64,000 nucleotides of DNA from Acanthosepion esculentum (taxonomy: Eukaryota; Mollusca; Cephalopoda; Sepiida; Sepiidae). The stretch spans positions 26,534,022 through 26,598,021 of the forward strand of contig OZ038509.1 of assembly GCA_964036315.1 (NCBI GenBank). Reading direction: 5' to 3'. The notes under the pieces are model-generated. The model saw only the letters and a list, made by a program, of their open reading frames with translations. It was not told the origin of the DNA and did no database searches. The position numbers and the translations under genes are program-made. The first letter of the stretch is position 1. Each line of letters opens with the position of its first letter. Positions 44,817 through 64,000 of the stretch are shown here, piece by piece.

Positions 44817-45834
44817 AAGAAAGAACAGTAAGGTATAAAATCCGGTGTTCTTATAGATATTTTTATTTTTAAACAATTGTGCTCAATGTAAATTTACAGA
44901 GCATTAATTTTTTTAAAAATTGGTTTTAAAATTGTAATTAAATAAAACGTACTCTAACGTTAAAACCTCTCTCAAAGCAATTCAAACACTTAAAAGAATC
45001 CAATAGAACACCTAAAGTTAAATGAAATTAATATGATAAGTTAGAGTATGTAGGACATTAAATGACCCATGTCCTTTGTACATACATGAGAAAAATTTAT
45101 ATTACTAAATTTATAAAAAATAAAAGTTTACTGAATTAGTGAAATAATTCAGCTATCTTTGCCGTCATTGTCATAAAGTTTACTTATAATAAAAAATTTA
45201 AAAAAATGTAACCTGGTAATATACATACTTATACTCGATAAGAAAAAATAATTTTACATACTGTAAGTAATTCTAATACATTTACTTGGTTTTAAAAAGA
45301 AATATAGTATATTAAATATTAAAAAATTAAAATTAAAAATTTTTTAGAAATGTAGTTAAAACATATTCTAGCCTAAACAGCCCCCTAAATCTTTAAGTAT
45401 ACAAATAGAAAAAATACCATAAGAATTTTTGCTGTTAAAAATAAAATTTTTATAAAAAAAACCCAGATGACATGCATTTAGCAGATGTCAGAATTTGTTG
45501 AAAAATACATCCCTACCCATCCCTAAACATAACCCCGCTTTCAAATGTAACTATTAACTGATACAACGAAAATTAAAAAATTGAACACGCTACTACCCCT
45601 TGTCTAGATGAATGGATTTCTCGGTATCCTTGGAAACACTCAATTATGAATCTTTGCCATGCCTTTAAAACTGTAAATTTAAAAAAAACAAGTTACTCCA
45701 AAATTCGCTTGATGAGGAAATGGAACTAATGTCTTTAATTTAATAACAAAATTAAATTCGAAGGTTTTAGCTTCCATTTTTGAAACAGGGTTATCACTGT
45801 GTAATGAAAAAAAACATATTTTAAATCAATTAAT

Positions 45835-45840
<6 letters not shown>
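44811..45840. mobile_element. TA-bracketed family D, 1.03-kb copy
   Basis: Lies between the TA arrays 44780-44810 and 45841-45871. The left end AATAAAAAGAAAGAACAG matches 20138 and 23600 (inverse). A TGCTCAATG...ACAGAGCA hairpin lies at 44880-44903. Near the right end are CTTGATGAG (45708), stem GAAATGG paired to CCATTTTT, and GAAAC (45782-45786). AT-rich interior without a coding frame. Confidence 0.7.
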
Positions 45841-45874
<34 letters not shown>

Positions 45875-45876
<2 letters not shown>

Positions 45877-46244
45877 GGGAAGAGGTTATAGTAGTTCCGA
45901 GAGAAAAGTGTGTATAATAAAAGAAGTGAGAAACCGCAAATGTTTTTGGTTGTAATGTGGATTTTTTAAAAAAATCTTATGCTTTATTTTCCATAATTTT
46001 GCTACATGGGTTTCCGGTCTCACAACCTTCATCAGACAAAGTGTGGGGATTTCCACATATTAAAAATAATTAATTTTTTTCTTATATTTTTCGATGTTAA
46101 ATATTCTCAATATGAGACATTCTTTTTTTAGTGTGTTAGTGACCCAAATGTCTTTCTTGAACTGGTAGTGAAAAGTTCTGCATGAAGGGCTATAAAACTT
46201 TAGGATTGGTCCAAGAAATGATGAAGGAGTTATCGGCATTCTCA

Positions 46245-46245
<1 letters not shown>
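45875..46245. mobile_element. TA-bracketed family C, long copy
   Basis: Starts AAGGGAAGAGGTTATAGTAG and AAATGTTTTTGGTTGTAATG as at 23225. On the minus strand, CTGATGA (46029-46035), stem GGTT-GTGA-GACC, then GAAACC (46009-46014) and CATGTAGC. A TA array follows at 46249-46302. Confidence 0.65.
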
Positions 46246-46304
<59 letters not shown>

Positions 46305-46309
46305 TTTAA

Positions 46310-46790
46310 GCATTTCCCCCAAAGCAAGGTGGGATGCCACTGGCACGCAAAGGGTTACAGATTGGGAACGAGAGAAAAGAAGCTATTGGAGTAGAAGAGA
46401 TGGCCACATTTAACTGTTTCGACAGTGAAAGGGTGATGCTAGCCTAGTAGCATGCTTAAATTCTGCACTCTGGGAAACTAGTGAAAGTAGCTCATTGGAG
46501 CAGTTACTGTGAAAGCATTTTTAGAAAAGACGGAGATGACAGCACGTCTGTAAGAGAACAACTGTAGACAAGATGCCAGATCAAGACCAATCACATTGCA
46601 CATCCGTCTCTGGATTTTGTCGAGGACCTTAAAGCGAACAGTGGGGGCTCCAGGCTATATATGGCAGCAGTATTTCATGTAAGGGCAAATGGTTGATTTA
46701 TAGATTTGAGGGATGGACTCGGACAAGAAAAATTTTCTAGCGTGACACAGGGAACCAACTTTCCTTGCGATGGATGAAGCAACATATATA
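46310..46790 (-). pseudogene. LINE (CR1/Jockey-like) C-terminal fragment with 3' end
   Basis: Minus-strand translation: SSIARKVGSLCHARKFFLSE, SIPQIYKSTICPYMKYCCHI, VLDKIQRRMCNVIGLD, SYRRAVISVF, then FYSNSFFSRSQSVTLCVPVA, SHLALGEMLK. This is the thumb-to-C-terminal region and 3' end of the LINE that supplies the shared 3' terminus found across the window. Internal stops are present. Confidence 0.75.
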
Positions 46791-47068
46791 TGTCTTGTCA
46801 TTACATCCATATGTTTCTACCCATCTTTGGTGCCATTTTCTGTTGAGTCTTCTTTGTTTGTCCGCACTAAAATCTAAAGTCAATAATTTTAAGGTTTTTT
46901 TTTTCTCTTGTAGAAAAGAACTTCAATATATGGTGTTAGTTTGAAGTGAAGTTTTAACAATTTAATTTTGATGTTTCAACATTTTTTCCTGAACATTCAG
47001 TTTTGTACATATTTTCAATTGAGATTCAATCTAGCTATTAAAATTTTTGTAACTAATGATGTCTGTTG

Positions 47069-47360
47069 ATTTCAATTAGTAGGAACGACTGCAAAAACAT
47101 CCCTCTACCCAAATTTATAGACAAAGCACACAGATGCATGCTGGGATTTCTTCCTAGCCAATAAGATAGGCCACTTCTCAGTCTCATCCACCATATTTCT
47201 GTTCTTTCTTGTCTTGAATTCAGAATGTTGCAATCACTTATCTGTACCCCTTTTGTGTGTTAGCATCATTCTTAGTTTGTGAACGTTTTTTCCTCATTAT
47301 GGTCGCTTTGCCTACTTTTGTCTTGCATAGATTGTTTGCTTAGTATAATTTTTGCTCTTT
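47069..47360. repeat. Interspersed repeat G, copy 1 (uninterrupted)
   Basis: Contains GTTGATTTCAATTAGTAGGA, ATGCATGCTGGGATTTCTTC, AGCCAATAAGATAGGCC and TTGTCTTGCATAGATTGTTT. It is over 85 percent similar by eye to 47623-48360 and, more distantly, to 60271-60690. No open frame of interest. Confidence 0.8.
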
Positions 47361-47622
47361 TCTTTTCTTTGTTATAGGCCAACCTAAAAGACGTATGCTT
47401 TACCATTCTACTTTTTGAGGATGTTGATCCAAAACAATGAGACCTGACTCTCAATAGTTACAAGGATAACAATACAGTGTTGAGTCTATGAGATAGATGC
47501 TCTTTAACTTTGGGAAGGGTCATTAATAAACCAAATTTTCAGCTCATCCATTCTTCAGAAAATAAAGGAATTGTCTCTCAGAAAAACAATAAATATGATG
47601 GAAAATGTTTATTTTAAAAATT

Positions 47623-48360
47623 GTTGATTCCAATTCGTAGGAAGGACTGCAAAAACATCTCCCTACCCAAATTTATAGACAAGGCACACAGATGCATGCT
47701 GGGATTTCTTCCTAGCCAATAACATAGGCCACTTCTCAGTCTCATCCACCATATTTCTATTCTTTCTTGTTCTGAATTCGGAATGCTGCAATCACTCATC
47801 TGTACCCCTTTTGTGTGTATTAACACCATTCTAAGTTTGATAACTTTTTGTCTTATTACTGTTGCTTTGCCTACTTTTGTCTTGCATGTACAGTGTAACC
47901 CGGATATAAGAGAAGCCCGGATATAAGAGAGATGTTCTCTGGTCCCAAATTAGAACCTGTGTTAATGTAAACAAAATAGACCAAACCCGGATATAAGATA
48001 AACCCAGATATACGAGACTTCTTCTCCGGTCCCGACAACTCTCTTATATCCGGGTTACACTGTATAAGAGAGTTGTCGGGACTGGAGAAGAAGTCTTTTA
48101 TATCCGGGTTTCTCTTATATCCGGGTTTGGTCTATTTTGTTTACATTAACACAGGTTCTAATTTGGGACCAGAGAACATCTCTCTTATATCCGGGTTTAT
48201 CTTATATCCGGGTCTCTTATATCCGGGTTACACTGTATTGTTTGCTTAATATTATTTCTACTCTGTTCTTTTCTTTCTTTTGTTATTGTTGATTACAAAC
48301 TTTGTCAATTCTCTTTGTTCGGCATTTTTGCTAATTACATTTAATCACAGCCAATTACTA
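47623..48360. repeat. Interspersed repeat G, copy 2, split by a MITE
   Basis: Same sequence as copy 1, interrupted at TTTTGTCTTGCATG by the palindromic element 47891-48235 and resuming with TTGTTTGCTTAATATTATTT. Comparison with copy 1 gives the empty site. Confidence 0.85.
47891..48235. mobile_element. Palindromic MITE dimer, TA target
   Basis: Termini CAGTGTAACCCGGATATAAG and its inverse, flanked by TA (47889-47890, 48236-48237). The whole element is near-palindromic around 48062, with another terminus copy (CCGGGTTACACTGTA) at the centre. So it is two about 172-bp units in inverted orientation. The word CCGGATATAAGAG or its inverse occurs at least eight times. TA target and CAGTG start fit a pogo/Tc1-mariner-type MITE. 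Confidence 0.9.
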
Positions 48361-48909
48361 TTGACTGTCAAATTTTGAAAATATGAAAACGATTCACAGA
48401 AGAGAGAATGGTATTTTAAAACATTTTTTTTCTTCATCCCCACCAGGCCCTAAATTTTATAATCAGAGGGAAAGATTAATTCTTTAATGTCTCCCCAGCC
48501 TGGGTTAGGGATTCCTTTTCTATTAAAAAACACTGGACATGTTGGTTCTTTTTTACAGCTACAAAGGAAAATGTAAATCCCACTACATTTTTTTTGCTTG
48601 TTCATTAGATAGAAAAATTTATTTTGGGGGGAATATTTAATCCTAATCTCATTAACAAAACAAAATGACTGCAATTCTGTTGATTCTTTTGATGTTTGTT
48701 TCAAATTTTTATTACTCATTTGCTTTCAGCTTTAGTGACCTTGTTTTGTAAACTTCTCTCAAGAAAAAAAAAACAAAGAAACTGGGTTTGCGAGGAAATA
48801 CTAATTTCCATTAACCCATTAGCATTCATAGCACCCAAACCCACCCTGTAAATATCAGCTCACAATGTTCAACCCATTTAAACCTCCCCCTGTACAATCT
48901 GCCATAATA

Positions 48910-49038
48910 CAAGATACAGCAGAAATACCTCCCACATATACATCCCAGAAATACCCCCACCCACATAATGGTAAGATATTAGCTAGATGAAGACACAATT
49001 GCCACTAATTAGATGGGAAATATTTCTGCAGCACCCTG
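48910..49038. mobile_element. mariner-like MITE, second copy
   Basis: Termini CAAGATACAGCAGAAATA and TATTTCTGCAGCACCCTG, flanked by TA (48908-48909, 49039-49040), with internal GGTAAGATATTAGCTAGATG as in the 13278-13367 element. An internal 30-bp duplication around CCCAGAAATACCCCCACCCA makes it longer. Confidence 0.75.
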
Positions 49039-49821
49039 TATATGATAACATCATTGTAAATAACACAGGAAGTCACGCAAGTGGTGAGACTTTGACCACA
49101 AACAGTGAGACTTTGAAAGCCGATATCTATGGGTTGGGTTTCAATGTGTTGAATGTTAAAGGGCTGAACTATCTTCATTATTCTGTTTTTTTCTTTGGGG
49201 GGTCCTCTTCTTTGTTTTTATCTCAACATGTGGGTTGGCATGTTCTTAATGTGTACAATGTATCAAGTCATTTTTGGATGCCACTCTACACATTATTCAT
49301 GCCACTATCTTCATCTTTGCTGTATTCATGACAAATATTATTAATAGGGTTGGTTACATGCTAACTGTGCTCACATCCATTGTTTGGTTTTATCAAATTT
49401 CAGCAAACATCAGTGAATGTTAACAAGTCTATGATGTGCTTTATACAAACTTCTATATGTAATGCTATTTTGATACAGTTGATCAACTACAACAAAGCTA
49501 TAAAAAAAATTATGGGCCGTTGACAAGAATTTTCTACTTCCAAATCAAACTTTGACCTCTGACATAACAGATCAGCATAATAGAAGAGGAGTCATTACTT
49601 TTGGAGTAACTCTCAAACTTTGTATAAAAGCAAGAGAAATAAGATGAAAGAAATCCTAGTCAAAAATGAATAATAATTGCCAAGGCTTCATCTATTAAAT
49701 TCAGACAACTTAAGACTATTACTACTTGGTGGAAAAGCAAGAGAAATAAGATGAAAGAAATACTAGTGAAAAATGAATAATAATTGCCAAGGCTTCATCT
49801 AAGAAATTTGAGGGCTTGTGA

Positions 49822-62258
<12,437 letters not shown>

Positions 62259-62439
62259 GTAAGCACCGTTTATAGACTGAATAATTGTCTTCAGAATCTG
62301 ATGGTAAGACATTCACCTTAAAAAGAAATAGAGTAGGCATCAAGAAAGATATCAGGCCATAAAAGCGAGACGGCTGATTTGAGCTTTGATCATCAAATGC
62401 ATCCATACAGCTGTGGCTTCTCCTATGTGCTATGTCCAT

Positions 62440-62885
62440 TTAAGACATTGGCAAACATGGCTCTCCACAATTTCCTTTCATTTATAGCTCTTAATAAATT
62501 TTGTCTTTCTGATATTTATCCTAAACTCTGATCTGACATTCATTTACTCAAGCTCATTAGCAAGGTTATGCATTGCTTTCATCTGTCCTGCTTGTCTTCA
62601 ATCTGTCCTGTGTGTATTAAATTTTTCAAACCCTCTTTCCTCAATATGTGCCTTAGAAATTTCAACTGTCTCTTTCTGATATTAAATATAAGGATCCTTT
62701 TTGTTTCCATTTTGTCTAAAATTTTGTTGCCATTCACATGTTCAGTCCATGGTATTCTCAGCATCCTTCTGTAGAACCACATTTCTGCATTTTCAAGTCT
62801 CTTCTTCATCTGTGAGGAGATTGTCCAGCATTCTCTGATATTAGATATTGACAGGAAATAAAATTTAGCACTGGACATAGATTTC
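62440..62885 (-). pseudogene. LINE (endonuclease-RT type) C-terminal fragment (intron 3)
   Basis: The minus-strand frame 62887-62579 carries ECWTISSQMKKRLENAEMWF, YRRMLRIPWTEHVNGNKILD, METKRILIFNIRKRQLKFLR and HILRKEGLKNLIHTGQIE, the well-known post-RT block of a widespread animal LINE. Further degenerate sequence to 62440 matches KLWRAMxxHVxK. It is the same family as 12245-12690 and covers the adjacent, partly non-overlapping portion. Confidence 0.85.
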
Positions 62886-63380
62886 AACCAAAAACAGTAC
62901 CGCCTGCTCAGTCAATGAATGTTTCCTTATAAAGAAATAACTAATATTACCATTACCAACTCCCTATACAAATATAAATGTATATATATATATATATGTT
63001 AATTTCAATATGAATCAAAATGGAGACACAATATGAGGTAGTCATTGGGCAGTTAGTAAAATTCTGGGTTTGTGTCCTGTTGTATGCTTATACCTGTTAC
63101 CGTGCCCACAGTTTTGAATTCAGAGTTTTCCTTCTGCTTGATTGGTTGCCATCTAGGTCTCAAAAGTCCTGTCTATTCTGCTATCTAACCCAGCGTTTTG
63201 AAAACAGATAATTGATACATCAGTTTTTTTTAAGTTTTTTATCCTTTACTGGCAATGTTGGAAAGACATAAAATAAACCAAGGCAAAATGTCCTGTGAAC
63301 CAATAAATGGGCTAAGAAAATATTACTTTCAGGACCATTTAATAAAGTGAAACATGCTTCTCTAATGTGAAGCCTGTGCC

Positions 63381-63432
63381 TGTCTTTTGCTACACAAATA
63401 CTTAATTCAAGGTATTTGTGTAGCAAAAGACA
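63381..63432. repeat. Perfect 21-bp hairpin (intron 3)
   Basis: TGTCTTTTGCTACACAAATAC at 63381-63401 is exactly inverse to 63412-63432 with a 10-base loop. GCTACACA is also a motif of family D palindromes. Confidence 0.85.
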
Positions 63433-63445
63433 TATATAATATTTT

Positions 63446-63641
63446 TTTTAAAAATATGATTCCTTCGCTACATAAGAGTTCTCATGTTTCAAAAGCGAGA
63501 GCCGAGACCCCTAATATAATTTTTGAAGTTAAGTTGAATTAAGGTCACGCTTCCTCGTCAAGCAAGAATTTGGGAATATTCTCGGCTCTCACTTTTGAAA
63601 CATGAGAACTCTTATGTAGCAAAGGAATCATATTTTTTTTT
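63446..63641. mobile_element. Foldback, family D core (intron 3)
   Basis: Arms 63446-63507 (ATATGATTCCTTCGCTAC, ATAAGAGTTCTCATGTTTC, AAAAGCGAGAGCCGAGA) and 63580-63641 are inverse copies. On the minus strand, CTTGACGAG (63554-63562), stem GAAGCG (63549-63554) paired with CGCTTT (63492-63497), then GAAAC (63486-63490). It is followed by GCTCTACTTCTGTATGGAGC + ACT. Confidence 0.8.
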
Positions 63642-63789
63642 TTTAATATTATAATATAAGCTCTACTTCTGTATGGAGCACTGTCTTTTTGAAAATAAAA
63701 GCAAAAATACTAAGGAACTCCGGATTATTTACCTGTGTTCTTTCCTATTTTTCTGCATACCTGCACACATATATATATATATATATATA

Positions 63790-63907
63790 TAAAAATGAAC
63801 ATTGAAGTCAACACTCAGAGGCGACAGGCTGTTTCATGCTAGCTTGACGATTGCGTCCAGCATGAAACAGCCTGTCGCCTGAGTGTTGACTTCAATGTTC
63901 ACGTTTA
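63790..63907. mobile_element. TA-bracketed foldback, family A (intron 3)
   Basis: Arms 63790-63840 and 63859-63907 (ATGAACATTGAAGTCAACAC, GGCGACAGGCTGTTTCATG). The loop side reads TTGACGA (63844-63850), TGC-GTCCA-GCA, T, GAAAC (63864-63868). Followed by the same CTCTATCTCTGATATTGAG block and TA array as the copy at 32616. Confidence 0.9.
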
Positions 63908-64000
63908 TATTTATATTTACATACACTCTATCTCTGATATTGAGTACTTTATCCCATAAATATAGCACACCTTAAAACTATATTTCTTCATATATATATA

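Overview
This is a repeat-saturated animal genomic window, most consistent with a cephalopod mollusc, probably an octopus. The case rests on very long (TA)n arrays, tRNA-derived SINE families with cephalopod-like architecture, many decayed retrotransposons and DNA transposons, and a large-intron gene with GT-AG introns. I assign the lineage from general character, not from a database match. There are no operons, CRISPR arrays or rRNA genes.

The only host gene I can support is the 5' coding part of a coronin (actin-binding WD40 protein, closest by eye to the CORO2A/2B class). It lies on the + strand as three in-frame exons: 49879-50073 (65 codons), 61048-61164 (39) and 62109-62258 (50). They are joined by phase-0 introns of 10,974 and 944 bp, and the gene continues past the window end. 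The ATG abuts a splice acceptor, so any 5' UTR exon and the promoter lie upstream and were not identified.

Layout. 0.4-3.3 kb: a dead Ty3/gypsy pol on the - strand, split by a solo LTR and an inverted SINE dimer, both with target-site duplications (TSDs). 4.7-7.3 kb: a 76-bp array and two copies of a retroposon with internal minisatellite and a conserved 3' tail ('family R'). 7.5-8.2 kb: nested SINEs. 10.7-19 kb: several decayed LINE fragments, a small mariner-like MITE and a foldback element. 20-25 kb, 32-36 kb, 44-46 kb, 54-55 kb and 63-64 kb: (TA)n arrays bracketing palindromic elements. 25.7-27.4 kb: a Tc1-like element holding a LINE endonuclease fragment and a 577-bp TRIM. 27.8-31.7 kb: an inverted SINE dimer, a second solo LTR, and family R with a 29-bp minisatellite. 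36.9-39.0 kb: a mariner. 40-44 kb: SINE monomer and dimer, a 33-bp minisatellite, a LINE fragment and a hAT MITE. 47-49 kb: a repeat with a palindromic MITE inserted. 50-61 kb: coronin intron 1, with a 166-bp repeat, SINE and LINE debris, a Penelope-like RT fragment and a 3.5-kb array of 76-bp units. 61.2-62.1 kb: intron 2, with a U2 snRNA-like fragment.

The most interesting structure is a set of palindromic repeats bracketed by TA microsatellites. Although otherwise unlike each other, they share a core CTGANGA-(covarying stem)-GAAAC, which is the hammerhead-ribozyme core pattern, and often a TGCTC...GAGCA hairpin. One TA-bracketed interval holds a Penelope-like reverse transcriptase remnant next to half of one such palindrome. 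I infer that the palindromes are non-autonomous derivatives of Penelope-like elements with hammerhead-like termini. A second unusual pattern is that SINEs here move as inverted dimers, each flanked by one shared 9-14 bp TSD.
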